DNA from: Gemmatimonadales bacterium
GTDB taxonomy: Bacteria; Gemmatimonadota; Gemmatimonadetes; Gemmatimonadales; GWC2-71-9
Direction: 5' to 3'
Assembly: GCA_030597435.1 (NCBI GenBank)
Contig: JAUVRV010000026.1
Location: 1 to 13,936, forward strand
Length of the DNA: 13,936 nucleotides
Shown: in pieces, positions 1 to 8,697 of the stretch
How the letters are laid out: each line of letters opens with the position of its first letter
Numbering within the stretch: the first letter of the stretch is position 1
Notes under the pieces: model-generated
The model's database searches: none
Seen by the model: the letters and a program-made list of their open reading frames with translations, nothing else
What the model was told of the DNA's origin: nothing
Program-made: the position numbers and the translations under genes

Positions 1-462
1 GACGTGCCAACGCTCATTGCCATTCCGAGCACCACCGACCCCAAGCGTGTGATGGCTGTGGTCGACTTGTCGCACGCTACAGCACCAACGGTCAAGGCGG
101 CACAGCAGATGGCAGAGTTCTTGGGAGCCAAGCTGAAAGTGATTCACGTGGTCGAGCCGATGCCCGACATCCCGAGCTACACCATCGACCTACCGGAAGA
201 CCAGAACATCAAGCGCGCCGAGGAACACTTCGAACGAACCGTGCGGCCGCTCATCAAGAGTGAAGCCGTCGAGACGGCTGTTCTGTCAGGCCCTGCGGAA
301 AAGATGATCGCCAGGCATGCAGAGGACTGGGGAGCGGATATCGTTGTCGTCGGCTCGCACGGCAAAGGGTGGGTGGAACGCATTCTACTGGGCAGCACGA
401 CCCAGAAGCTCATCAGGGAGATGCCGGCATCGTTGTTGGTCGTGCCGGTGCCGGAGCCGTAG
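1..462 (+). CDS. Universal stress protein (UspA family), 5'-truncated, probably second domain of a tandem Usp
   Basis: This is a nucleotide-binding stress protein of the cytoplasm. The frame is open to the window edge; the first possible start is a GTG at base 4. Counting from it, a Usp fold begins near residue 14 (KRVMAVVDLS, first beta strand with the conserved Asp). It ends with the ATP-binding signature G-2x-G-9x-G-S/T at residues 117-132 (GSHG...GST) and the terminal strand ASLLVVPV. Residues 1-8 (VPTLIAIP) resemble that same terminal strand, so I infer that an upstream Usp domain ends here and that the gene is a two-domain Usp whose first half lies outside the window. A single-domain protein starting at the GTG is the alternative, but no ribosome-binding site can be checked. 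The gene converges on the minus-strand esterase gene with a 41-nt gap and no visible intrinsic terminator. The ATP-binding motif suggests the ATP-binding Usp subclass. Confidence 0.85.
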   Translation, partial: DVPTLIAIPSTTDPKRVMAVVDLSHATAPTVKAAQQMAEFLGAKLKVIHVVEPMPDIPSYTIDLPEDQNIKRAEEHFERTVRPLIKSEAVETAVLSGPAEKMIARHAEDWGADIVVVGSHGKGWVERILLGSTTQKLIREMPASLLVVPVPEP

Positions 463-503
463 TCGCGTAGTCGACCGAGTGTTGGCGATCGTGGCTGGCC
501 GCA

Positions 504-1145
504 CTACCCGATTACTCTCAGGACCTCTCTGTCCAGGCGGTGGCCGCCGTCGAAGCGAATCAACGCGTGTTCGACTTCACCTTCGCGCAGGCGCGCCTCC
601 TGCGCCTGAACCAGCTCAGGCTCCGCATACTCATCTTCTTCACCCACCACAATCTTGAAATCGGTGTTTGCGGTTTTCTGTCGAAACACACCGAGATCTA
701 CATCCTGTGGCATGAGGCCGCCCCACAATGTCAGTTTCTCGGGCGCAACGCTACTCCGCTCGATCCAGCGGGAGACGGTTGCCGCTCCTTGCGAGAACCC
801 GAATACATGCAACTCGACTGAGTCGCGACGGACCTGTTTGAAGATGTGATCGTGAAGTACTCCAAGGTATCTCACGTAGTCTGCAATTTCGGACAGACGA
901 TCCTCTTTGGTCATCCAACTCGCGCCCACCGATCCGCTGGTGTGATTGTGGTAGAACCGCGATAGGCCCTCGGGTGCAACCACCAGTCGGGTACCATCAT
1001 CCAGGACACGGAAATACCGGAGGAACTGTGACGGGAGCTGGCCGTAGCCGTGACACACAATCCAGACTTGACGCAAACCGGCGTTCACCTCACCCAAGGT
1101 GAAATAGCGAGCCGATCGCGGGACCTCGATGTGGTTTTCCTTCAT
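504..1145 (-). CDS. Small cytoplasmic alpha/beta-hydrolase (phospholipase/carboxylesterase-like)
   Basis: A 213-residue serine hydrolase of the phospholipase/carboxylesterase or dienelactone-hydrolase type. Numbering from the ATG at 1145, the oxyanion-hole strand IVCHGYGQ lies near residues 29-36. The nucleophile elbow GFSQG places Ser118, a likely acid is Asp171 in VVGEEDEY, and the catalytic His is His202 in DGGHRLD. These fall in the canonical Ser-Asp-His order and spacing. There is no signal peptide, so the protein should be cytoplasmic. The length (about 210-230) fits the family. A GTG two codons upstream (1151) is an alternative start; neither has a clear Shine-Dalgarno, so the choice is uncertain. 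It is the last gene of the minus-strand block, 61 nt after the homocysteine methyltransferase gene, and is probably co-transcribed with it. The substrate cannot be read from the sequence. Confidence 0.85.
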   Translation of the reverse strand: MKENHIEVPRSARYFTLGEVNAGLRQVWIVCHGYGQLPSQFLRYFRVLDDGTRLVVAPEGLSRFYHNHTSGSVGASWMTKEDRLSEIADYVRYLGVLHDHIFKQVRRDSVELHVFGFSQGAATVSRWIERSSVAPEKLTLWGGLMPQDVDLGVFRQKTANTDFKIVVGEEDEYAEPELVQAQEARLREGEVEHALIRFDGGHRLDREVLRVIG

Positions 1146-1206
1146 CTGCACACGGTATGAGGCACCAAACTAACCCCGGACGGCAGTGCGGGGTTTCCGC
1201 GCCTTC

Positions 1207-2163
1207 TCACCCGCGCCCTCCGACAGCGCCCACCAGCGCAGCCCGTATCTCTCTCACATGCTCCGGCCCGGTCCTGCAACACCCGCCGATGCACGAGGCT
1301 CCGAGATTGAACCACTCTGTCGCCTTTTCGCCGAAATCGACCGGCTCCGCCACTCCGGTCCACTCCTTCCGCTCAGCGTCCCAGCCTTCACCCGAATTGG
1401 GGTAGACCATTACCGGCTTGTCGCTCACCTGACGCACTTGGTTGACGAGACCCGGAACCAAGCTAGGCGGCGTGCAATTGACCCCAAAGGCCACAATCCT
1501 GTCATGGTCGTTCAGTTCGGCTATGGTTTCCTGCAGCGAGTTTCCGTCGGCGATGTGAGCCTCATCGCGGCAGTTGAAGCTGATCCACATCTGTGTGTCT
1601 GGGGTTTCCCCGAGGAGACGCACGAGAGCCCGGGCCTCGGTTCTGGACGGGATGGTCTCGCAGGCTACTATGTCGGCCCCTGTGCCGGTCAGGGTAAGCC
1701 ACCGCCGGCGATGGAACTCATACAACTGCTGCTCGTCGATGTCGTAGTCCCCCGAGTACTCCGATCCGTCGGCTAGATACGCTCCATAGGGCCCGATGCT
1801 GGCTCCCACGATCGGCTTGATCCTGCCAACTCGGTTCGCTGGATGGCTCCAGAACGCGTTGCGTGTCTCCAAGGCGAGCCATACCGACAGTTTGAGCAGC
1901 TCGGATGCATCGGCTTCGCTCAACCCTCTGCGAACGAGTTCGGGGAACGTGGCCTGATAGGTTGCGCTGACGATGCAATCTGCACCGGCACGTAAGAAAT
2001 CGAGGTAGGTGAGACGAATCAGTTCCGTATCTTCGAGCAGGACCTTGGCCGACCAGAGTCTGTCGTTGAGGTCGGCACCGCGGGCCTCCAACTCGGTGGC
2101 CAGCCCTCCGTCTAACACGAAGAAGCCTTGCTGCTGGATGAAGTGACTGATAGGGTCGGTCAT
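1207..2163 (-). CDS. mmuM: Homocysteine S-methyltransferase
   Basis: A 318-residue zinc-dependent enzyme that transfers a methyl group from S-methylmethionine (or S-adenosylmethionine) to homocysteine, giving methionine. The fold starts with the conserved VLDGGLATELEARG (residues 16-29). The three zinc/thiolate ligands are visible as Cys230 in FGVNCT and the Cys295-Cys296 pair in GGCCRTGP. VYPNSGEGWD (253-262) matches the conserved YPNSGE block of the MmuM/YagD and plant HMT group. Length is typical of the single-domain MmuM family, so it is not a MetH or BHMT fragment. The ATG at 2163 lies only 15 nt downstream of the propeller gene's stop, with a weak upstream GAG, so translation may be coupled. 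Nothing in the neighbourhood provides S-methylmethionine uptake, so salvage of SAM or S-methylmethionine is the likely role but the donor is inferred. Confidence 0.93.
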   Translation of the reverse strand: MTDPISHFIQQQGFFVLDGGLATELEARGADLNDRLWSAKVLLEDTELIRLTYLDFLRAGADCIVSATYQATFPELVRRGLSEADASELLKLSVWLALETRNAFWSHPANRVGRIKPIVGASIGPYGAYLADGSEYSGDYDIDEQQLYEFHRRRWLTLTGTGADIVACETIPSRTEARALVRLLGETPDTQMWISFNCRDEAHIADGNSLQETIAELNDHDRIVAFGVNCTPPSLVPGLVNQVRQVSDKPVMVYPNSGEGWDAERKEWTGVAEPVDFGEKATEWFNLGASCIGGCCRTGPEHVREIRAALVGAVGGRG

Positions 2164-2178
2164 GACTCGGTACTCGGA

Positions 2179-5100
2179 TCATCCTCCCGGTTTGTGCGGC
2201 ACCTCGATCGGTTTGCCGGGATCCGGCCGAATGCCGTTCTCGTCACATGCCCGATACAGAGCGGGCAACGAGGTATTGACGATTTCATTGATCTGTTCAA
2301 TCAGCCCGGGCGCCTTGTCCCATGCGCGGTCGATCTGCCACAACTGATCGGCAGTCGGTCTCATCGTGGAACCATCAATGGCACCGGACACCCTGGCATC
2401 TCGACTCGCCTGACTAAGCTCCTGCCTGAGTTCCTCCACCGTCTCGCTCAACAACTTGGCTTGCTCCGTAAGCGACTCGGGTGCACCCTCGTGCTCTTTG
2501 ATTAGAGCTTGGATGTCTGACACCTGGCCGTTCAGCCTGTTCACGGTCCTGCTGGCCTGGTTTATCGACTTGCTCAGCGTGTATACACTCATGAGAGCAT
2601 CCTGCCGGGCTCGCCGATCTGCGTCGGAGATCTCAATGCGAGGATCGCCATGCACCTCGAACTGCTCGGAATAGGTCTGTCCGTTTACCTGAAGCTGGAC
2701 CGCATACGTACCTGGCAGAACGCGTGGACCTCTTGGTGCACCACCAAAGCGGCTTTGGCTTCCCTGCGCCTGGTAGGGAGGTTCCAGCCGCAGGTCCCAG
2801 GTGATCTCGTGAATGCCGGGATCGCCTGATCCCTCCAGTGCGCGGACGGTCTCACCATCAGAGTCGACGATAACGAGCTTTGCCTTGATATCGTCGTTGC
2901 TTCGGGATGGACCCTGTCTATTTGGCTCTTGCGCATTGGGCCCGGATCCGCTTGAACTCGTCTCCTCTGCTACCGGAGCTTCCTGTTCTGTCAGCTTGTC
3001 CTTCAAGTAGTACCGGATAGTGGCCCCGACCGGAGGATTGGGCGCAGCGTAGTCCGCATGCCAGAACGGCCAACCTCCGGCTAGCGAGAACATCGTGGCT
3101 GCCTGGACGGGGAACACGTGTGCGCTGGAAGCCAACAACTCCTGAGTCAGTTGCTCCAACGGTGTGATGTCGTCCATGATCCAGATGCTGCGACCGTGGG
3201 TGCCGACCACGAGATCGTTGTCGCGTGGGTGTATTACGATGTCATCGACAGGCACAGTTGGCAGATTGTTCTTCAACCGCACCCAGCCGTCACCACGATC
3301 GATGGAGAGATAGACGCCTACTTCATTGCCGAGCACTAGCAGGTCCTCGTTGTTCGGGTGCTCCGCTATGACATTCACCGACCAGCCGTGCGGCAACCCA
3401 TCGGCGATATCCTGCCACCGCTGGCCGTAATCCTCACTCACGTACGCGTACGGTGAGTAGTCGTTGTTGAGGTGTCCGTCGAAGGTCACATACACGCGTC
3501 CCTCGACGAAACGCGAGGGGACAATCCGACTCACATAGGTGCGTTCCGGCAAGTTCCGAATCCTCGAAGTCAGATCGGTCCATGTGCTGCCGCCGTCCTG
3601 CGTCACTTGCACGTTGCCATCGTCGGTCCCGACGTAAACGAGATCGGCGTTCAACGGCGATTCACCGATCGCGGTGATGTTGCCATAGGTCGAAATTCCG
3701 TCGTTAGCAGACACCATCGGCTCGGAGCCCAACACTCCCATGATCTCCAGTTCCTTACGATCGATCTGCTTGGTGAGGTCGGGACTGATCTCCTGCCAGG
3801 TGACGCCGCGGTCGGTCGACTTGAACAACACGTTGCCGCCGAACAGGATCGTGGCTGGATCGTGAGCGGAAATTGCAATCGCCGCGTTCCAATTGAACCG
3901 GAACGAGCGGTCATCTTCTTCCTCCTCCTGACCCGCGAGTGGACGAGCTACCGGTCTGATCCGTGTGCCCTCACCGGTGATGAGGTCGACACGGCCGAGG
4001 TTACCACCTTGCGACTCCGTGTAGATGATGGTGTGGTCGGTGGGGTCAATCAGATTGAAGAAGCCGTCACCGCCCCACACGTCGATCCAGTCGGAGTTCT
4101 TGATACCGTACGTGTTGAGCGTTCGGTTGGGACCGCACCAAGAGCTGTTATCCTGCAGGCCACCGCACACGTAGTACGGATCTCTCATGTCGACGCCGAC
4201 CTGATAGAACTGGCCGATCGCCAGGTTGTCGTACATCCGCCAATGACCGGAACGATCGAACGATGCCGCCACGCCACCGTCATTGCCGGTGATCAGATGG
4301 TCGGAGTCGTTGGGATCGATCCAGAAGGCGTGATGATCGACGTGGATCTGCTCGGCTCCGTCGCTACGGAACGTCTTGCCACCGTCATCCGACACCATTA
4401 GCTGCGTTCCCAACACATAAACTCGCTCAGGATCGTTGGGATCGATCCGGATCTGGCTGTAGTACATGGGTCGAGGATTCGTATCGCTGATCTTCTCCCA
4501 CGTTTCACCCCGGTCAGTCGAGCGATACACCCCGCTCTTCCGTTCGCGGGCAGGCCCTTGCGAACCGAAGCCACGTGACGGGTCTCGAGTGTCGGCTTCG
4601 ATCACGGCCAGTACGAGGTTTCCGTCACCTCGATAGATATCTAGGCCGATCCGACCCATGTCCCCTGCGGGAAGGCCCTTGGTCAGCTCCTGCCACGTGT
4701 GGCCACCATCGGTCGTGCGGTAGATGCCGCTACCGGGACCGCCGCCGTTGAAACCCCACCCGGTCCGCTGCCGCTGGTACATGGCGGCAAACAGCGTATT
4801 GGGATCGCTGGGATCCATTGCCAGATCGATGGCGCCTGTGTGCTCATCAACAAATAGGACCAGTTCCCACGTGACCCCGCCATCGCGTGTGCGATACACA
4901 CCGCGCTCGGGATTAGGGCCCCACAGGTGACCGACGGCTGCCACGTAAGCCACCTGTGGATTGGTGTGATGCACTACGATGCGGCCAATGTGATGCGTGT
5001 TCTCCAAACCCACGTGCTGCCACGTGCGTCCGGCATCGGTGGACTTGTAGACGCCATTGCCCCACGGTGAACTCTGACGGTTCTGCGGCTCACCTGTTCC

Positions 5101-5445
5101 CACCCAAACCACGTTGGGATTGGATGGCGCCAGGGTCACATCACCGATGGATGCGGTCGGCTGGTCGTCGAATATCGGCTCCCATGTAGTGCCGTGATTG
5201 GTGGTCTTCCACAGACCGCCTGAAGCAGTCCCCACGTAGAAGATCTGGGGCTTGGACTCCACGACGGCCAGATCGGCTATGCGTCCTCCCATGACCGCCG
5301 GACCTATCTCACGGTACTTCAGGTTGGCGACGGCCGAGCTGATGTCGGTCTGGGAGTTGGCGGATTGGAGCGGTAGGCCTGACAAAAGGAGCACTACGGC
5401 CGCTAGCACCACCGAAGGCGTTGTGCACTGTGTTGGCGATCTCAT
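2179..5445 (-). CDS. Secreted Vps10/sortilin-type ten-bladed beta-propeller protein (copy A, downstream)
   Basis: A large (1088 aa) exported Asp-box propeller protein. The N-terminal signal peptide (MRSPTQC, hydrophobic VVLAAVVLLLSG, likely cut after SANS or near it) is followed by about 730 residues with ten Asp-box-like motifs of the type S/T-x-D-x-G-x-T-W. They include KSTDAGRTW, RTTDGGHTW, RSTDRGETW, KSTDRGVTW, VTQDGGSTW and LSIDRGDGW. Ten blades match the Vps10/sortilin propeller rather than six-bladed sialidases. A conserved YVCGGLQDNSSWCGP segment carries a Cys pair. After a Ser/Pro/Gln-rich linker there is a FlgD-like Ig segment (DGETVRAL ... ITWDLRLEPPY) and a helical coiled-coil tail. 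ATG 5445 is preferred to GTG 5451 because AGAGGA lies 8 nt before it and the MRS start aligns with the paralog. The cellular role is unknown; ligand binding at the envelope or a partner of secreted enzymes is inference. No sialidase catalytic residues were identified. Confidence 0.88.
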   Translation of the reverse strand: MRSPTQCTTPSVVLAAVVLLLSGLPLQSANSQTDISSAVANLKYREIGPAVMGGRIADLAVVESKPQIFYVGTASGGLWKTTNHGTTWEPIFDDQPTASIGDVTLAPSNPNVVWVGTGEPQNRQSSPWGNGVYKSTDAGRTWQHVGLENTHHIGRIVVHHTNPQVAYVAAVGHLWGPNPERGVYRTRDGGVTWELVLFVDEHTGAIDLAMDPSDPNTLFAAMYQRQRTGWGFNGGGPGSGIYRTTDGGHTWQELTKGLPAGDMGRIGLDIYRGDGNLVLAVIEADTRDPSRGFGSQGPARERKSGVYRSTDRGETWEKISDTNPRPMYYSQIRIDPNDPERVYVLGTQLMVSDDGGKTFRSDGAEQIHVDHHAFWIDPNDSDHLITGNDGGVAASFDRSGHWRMYDNLAIGQFYQVGVDMRDPYYVCGGLQDNSSWCGPNRTLNTYGIKNSDWIDVWGGDGFFNLIDPTDHTIIYTESQGGNLGRVDLITGEGTRIRPVARPLAGQEEEEDDRSFRFNWNAAIAISAHDPATILFGGNVLFKSTDRGVTWQEISPDLTKQIDRKELEIMGVLGSEPMVSANDGISTYGNITAIGESPLNADLVYVGTDDGNVQVTQDGGSTWTDLTSRIRNLPERTYVSRIVPSRFVEGRVYVTFDGHLNNDYSPYAYVSEDYGQRWQDIADGLPHGWSVNVIAEHPNNEDLLVLGNEVGVYLSIDRGDGWVRLKNNLPTVPVDDIVIHPRDNDLVVGTHGRSIWIMDDITPLEQLTQELLASSAHVFPVQAATMFSLAGGWPFWHADYAAPNPPVGATIRYYLKDKLTEQEAPVAEETSSSGSGPNAQEPNRQGPSRSNDDIKAKLVIVDSDGETVRALEGSGDPGIHEITWDLRLEPPYQAQGSQSRFGGAPRGPRVLPGTYAVQLQVNGQTYSEQFEVHGDPRIEISDADRRARQDALMSVYTLSKSINQASRTVNRLNGQVSDIQALIKEHEGAPESLTEQAKLLSETVEELRQELSQASRDARVSGAIDGSTMRPTADQLWQIDRAWDKAPGLIEQINEIVNTSLPALYRACDENGIRPDPGKPIEVPHKPGG

Positions 5446-5453
5446 AATCACAA

Positions 5454-5459
5454 TCCTCT
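5454..5459 (-). promoter_or_regulatory. Ribosome-binding site that fixes the start of propeller copy A
   Basis: On the minus strand AGAGGA stands 8 nt before the ATG at 5445. It is only about 2 nt from the alternative GTG at 5451, which is too close to work. This selects the ATG. Confidence 0.6.
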
Positions 5460-5482
5460 ATGCGTGAGATGGCTATGTGCGA

Positions 5483-8400
5483 TCATCTCATTGGTTTCCG
5501 CGGTACCTCGAGCGGGTCTCCCGGCAACGGCCGGATGCCGTGTTCGTTGAGCTGAGCGTTGAGCGCAGGCATCTGTGTCGTTATCACGGCGTTCAGTCGG
5601 TCGATCAGACCGGGCACCTTGTCCCATGCCAGGTCGATCTGGAGCATTACATCGGGTGAAGGGCGTGTGGTTGAACCTTCCAGCATGAACGAGGCACGTG
5701 CGCCTCTGTTTGCCTGTCCCAACTCACGACCTATTTCACCCAACTCGGTACTAAGCGCCGTGGCGGCCTCACCGATTGATTCCGGTGCGTCTTCGTTGTC
5801 CTTGAGCAGTTGCTGCACCTCCGCCACCCGCTCATTGAGCTGACGCACTCTCTGCCCTGCCTCGTACAGTGGCTTGGCAAGCGCGTACATGCTCAAGAGT
5901 GCATCCTGACGAGCCTCCAAGTCAGCTCGCGAGATTTCTATTCGCGGATCCAACCTCACCATGAAATCGGTACTCATGGTCTGGCCCGCTGCCTCCAGCC
6001 TGACCGTGTAAGTACCCGGCAGCACTTTGGGTCCTCTAGGCGCACCGAAACGGCCACCTTGTTGTGACTGCTCGGGCACGTATGGTCGCGGCAGGCGGAA
6101 ATCCCAGATCACTTCGTGGCCGCCGGCGGTTGCGGGACCATCGAGTTCGCGCACGACGTCGCCGCCGGAATCGAGAACCGTGAGTTTGACCCGAGCCTCT
6201 TCATCGTTCGATCCATTCGACCCAGCAACGGCGCCGACCTCGCTCACATCCTGACCCAGGTAGTAACGAATACGTGCACCCTGTGGGGGGTTCGGTAACG
6301 CCAACGTACCCGGCGTCCAACCCTGCGGCATGTACGGATTGTAGGAAGTTGCCTGCCGGACTGAGAACAAATGGGCCGCCGAAGCGAGCACCGTGTTGGA
6401 CATCTCCTCCAGCGGTGTGATGTCGTCCATGATCCAAATGCCGCGACCGTGCGTTCCGATCACGAGATCGTTGTCTCTCGGATGCACGACTATGTCGTCG
6501 ACGGGCACGGTCGGCAGTTTGTTCTTCAAACGGGTCCAGTTGTCACCCTGGTCGATCGAGAAGTACACTCCGATCTCATTGCCGAGGAACAGGAGATTGG
6601 CATTGTTTGGATGCTCCGTAATCACATTGATCGACCACAACTCAGGCAGGCCTTGGACGATCGACGTCCAGCTGGCACCAAAGTCCTCGCTCACGTACGC
6701 GTATGGATCGAAATCGTTACTGCGGTGACCGTCGAAGACCGCATATACCCTGCCCTCAACGAACCGCGAGGCCACGACCTTGCTCACGTACGTCCGTTCC
6801 GGCAGGTTGCGGAAGTTACCGGTCAGGTCGGTCCACGTGGCACCGCCATCCCGCGTCACCTGGACGTTCCCGTCGTCGGTGCCGATGTAGATCAGGTTTG
6901 GATTCAACGCCGACTCACTGATGGTGGTGAAGTTCCCGTATGAGGAGATACCATCGTTGCGGGACAGCGTCGGGCGGGAGAGCTTTTGGCCCATTATTTC
7001 GAGCGTGTCGCGATCGATCTGTTTGGTGAGATCGGGACTGATCTGCTCCCACGTGTACCCGCGGTCCTTCGACTTGAACAGGACGTTGGAGGCTACGTAG
7101 ATGGTCGCGGGATCGTGGGAGGAAAGTACGATCGGTGTGTTCCAGTTCCAGCGGAAACTCGGCAGCTCGCCTTCTTCATCGAGTTGCCCCACCGGTCGCA
7201 CGTACGTGCGTTCCATGCTCTTGAGATCCACGCGCGCAATGAAGCCACCTTGTGACTCGGCAAACATGAGTTGCGGGTTGGTGGGATCCATAACGGTGTA
7301 GAAACCGTCACCGCTGCCGACGTTATACCAATCTCGATTGCGAATGCCCTGGTTGGATAACGTGTTACTCGGCCCGCACCACGACCCGTTGTCTTGCAGT
7401 CCGCCGCACACATAGTATGGATCCCGCATGTCCACGCCGATCTCGTAGAACTGTGCGAGCACCATGTTGTATATCTGGATCCAATGGTCGGACCTGTCGA
7501 ATGAGATATCGACGCCGCCGTCACCAGCCAGGATCAGGTGGTTGGAGTTCACAGGGTTGATCCACAGGGCGTGGTGATCGGAGTGCACCCCGCGGGCTGC
7601 ATCAGATGTGAATGTCTTGCCACCGTCACTCGAGCGATAAAGGTTGGCGCCGCCCGCATAGATTCGCTCAGGATCGTTGGGATCGATCCGGATCTGACTG
7701 TAGTACATCGGGCGGTTGTTGGTTTCGCTCCTGAACTCCCAGGTCTCGCCCCGGTCCATCGAGCGATAAACACCCCTGCCCTGCCTGGCCTCGACCATGA
7801 CAAACACGAGATTTCCGTCACGACGATATATGTCGATACCGATTCGTCCCTTATCCTTCTCCGGCAGTCCGTTGGTGAGTTCCTGCCAGTTCGAGCCGCC
7901 ATCGGTAGTGCGGTACAAACCGCTACCCGGGCCACCTCCGCTGAAGCCGTACCCGGTACGACGCCGCTGATACATGGCCGCAAACAGGGTCTCCGGATCA
8001 CCCGGGTCCATCGCCAGATCGATTGCACCGGTGTTTTCGTCCACGAACAGCACCAGATCCCAAGTTGCCCCCCCATCGGTAGTGCGATATACACCACGTT
8101 CGGGGTTCGCCCCCCAGAGACGGCCAACAGCGGCCACGTAAACGATGTCTGGATTGTGCGGATGAATCTGGATGCGAGCGATGTGGTGTGTGGCTGCGAG
8201 ACCCATATGGGTCCAAGTGCGACCGGCATCGCTCGACTTGTATACACCGTTGCCCCAGGGAGAACTCTGGCGGTTCTGGGGTTCCCCTGTGCCGACCCAC
8301 ACGATATTGGGATTCGATGGCGCTAACGTAACATCGCCGATGGACGAAGTGGGCTGATCATCGAACAGGGTCTCCCATGTCGTGCCGTTGTTGGTGGTCT

Positions 8401-8638
8401 TCCACACGCCGCCGGTGGCCAGACCGACGTAGAAAATGGCGGGGTTGGATTCCACCACAGCCAGGTCGCTGACGCGACCGCCCATGATGGCCGGACCGAT
8501 ATTGCGCCACTCGAGGCCTGCCACAGCCTGCTCGACACTGGTTTGGGCCACTACAGGTGCATTCAGCACCGGAATGGCGATTACCGCCGCAGCACCTAAG
8601 ACGGGCCACGGCATACACTTCCGATCACGTGATCGCAT
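5483..8638 (-). CDS. Secreted Vps10/sortilin-type ten-bladed beta-propeller protein (copy B, upstream)
   Basis: A 1051-residue paralog of copy A, with long stretches of near-identity such as APSNPN-VWVGTGEPQNRQ and NGVYKS-DAGRTW. The open frame reaches TTG 8725, but the start at ATG 8638 is chosen because GGAGG sits 6 nt upstream and MRS begins a proper signal peptide (basic MRSRDRKC, hydrophobic VLGAAAVIAIPVL, cut near VVAQ). Ten Asp-box-like motifs are visible: KTTNNGTTW, KSSDAGRTW, RTTDGGATW, RTTDGGSNW, RSMDRGETW, RSSDGGKTF, KSKDRGYTW, VTRDGGATW, VSEDFGASW and FSIDQGDNW. The Cys-containing YVCGGLQDNGSWCGP is conserved. The tail again has a FlgD-like segment (GGDVVREL ... VIWDFRLPRPY), a coiled coil and an ending with IRPLPGDPLEVPRKP like copy A. 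It lacks two insertions seen in copy A. As first gene of the predicted operon it follows a candidate promoter. Function unknown; extracytoplasmic location is strongly suggested. Confidence 0.9.
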   Translation of the reverse strand: MRSRDRKCMPWPVLGAAAVIAIPVLNAPVVAQTSVEQAVAGLEWRNIGPAIMGGRVSDLAVVESNPAIFYVGLATGGVWKTTNNGTTWETLFDDQPTSSIGDVTLAPSNPNIVWVGTGEPQNRQSSPWGNGVYKSSDAGRTWTHMGLAATHHIARIQIHPHNPDIVYVAAVGRLWGANPERGVYRTTDGGATWDLVLFVDENTGAIDLAMDPGDPETLFAAMYQRRRTGYGFSGGGPGSGLYRTTDGGSNWQELTNGLPEKDKGRIGIDIYRRDGNLVFVMVEARQGRGVYRSMDRGETWEFRSETNNRPMYYSQIRIDPNDPERIYAGGANLYRSSDGGKTFTSDAARGVHSDHHALWINPVNSNHLILAGDGGVDISFDRSDHWIQIYNMVLAQFYEIGVDMRDPYYVCGGLQDNGSWCGPSNTLSNQGIRNRDWYNVGSGDGFYTVMDPTNPQLMFAESQGGFIARVDLKSMERTYVRPVGQLDEEGELPSFRWNWNTPIVLSSHDPATIYVASNVLFKSKDRGYTWEQISPDLTKQIDRDTLEIMGQKLSRPTLSRNDGISSYGNFTTISESALNPNLIYIGTDDGNVQVTRDGGATWTDLTGNFRNLPERTYVSKVVASRFVEGRVYAVFDGHRSNDFDPYAYVSEDFGASWTSIVQGLPELWSINVITEHPNNANLLFLGNEIGVYFSIDQGDNWTRLKNKLPTVPVDDIVVHPRDNDLVIGTHGRGIWIMDDITPLEEMSNTVLASAAHLFSVRQATSYNPYMPQGWTPGTLALPNPPQGARIRYYLGQDVSEVGAVAGSNGSNDEEARVKLTVLDSGGDVVRELDGPATAGGHEVIWDFRLPRPYVPEQSQQGGRFGAPRGPKVLPGTYTVRLEAAGQTMSTDFMVRLDPRIEISRADLEARQDALLSMYALAKPLYEAGQRVRQLNERVAEVQQLLKDNEDAPESIGEAATALSTELGEIGRELGQANRGARASFMLEGSTTRPSPDVMLQIDLAWDKVPGLIDRLNAVITTQMPALNAQLNEHGIRPLPGDPLEVPRKPMR

Positions 8639-8644
8639 CGGATT

Positions 8645-8649
8645 CCTCC
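8645..8649 (-). promoter_or_regulatory. Strong Shine-Dalgarno (GGAGG) deciding the start of propeller copy B
   Basis: GGAGG on the minus strand with a 6-nt spacer to ATG 8638. It rules out the longer frame beginning at TTG 8725, which would put 29 unrelated residues before the signal peptide. Confidence 0.75.
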
Positions 8650-8697
8650 GTAGGGAACGCAAAGAGTCTTGGGATATCATGAGGAATAGACTAGCGA

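Noticed and set aside
463..503. Bidirectional terminator between the convergent Usp and esterase genes
   Set aside because: The 41-nt gap has no stem-loop of note and no T-tract.
1186..1776. 196-codon open frame on + opposite mmuM
   Set aside because: mmuM is supported by zinc-ligand motifs on the other strand; this translation has no coherent features.
3472..4401. 309-codon open frame on + inside propeller copy A
   Set aside because: It lies wholly antisense to a well-supported gene, encodes no recognisable fold, and a matching long antisense frame appears at the equivalent place in copy B (7538-8326). That is expected from shared codon composition.
7538..8326. 262-codon open frame on + inside propeller copy B
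   Set aside because: Antisense shadow of the conserved propeller coding sequence; no domain, no ribosome site.
2179..8638. Sialidase or other glycoside hydrolase based on Asp-box (BNR) motifs
   Set aside because: Ten motifs rather than the four or five of sialidases, and no sialidase arginine triad or catalytic set was recognised; the motifs are structural only.
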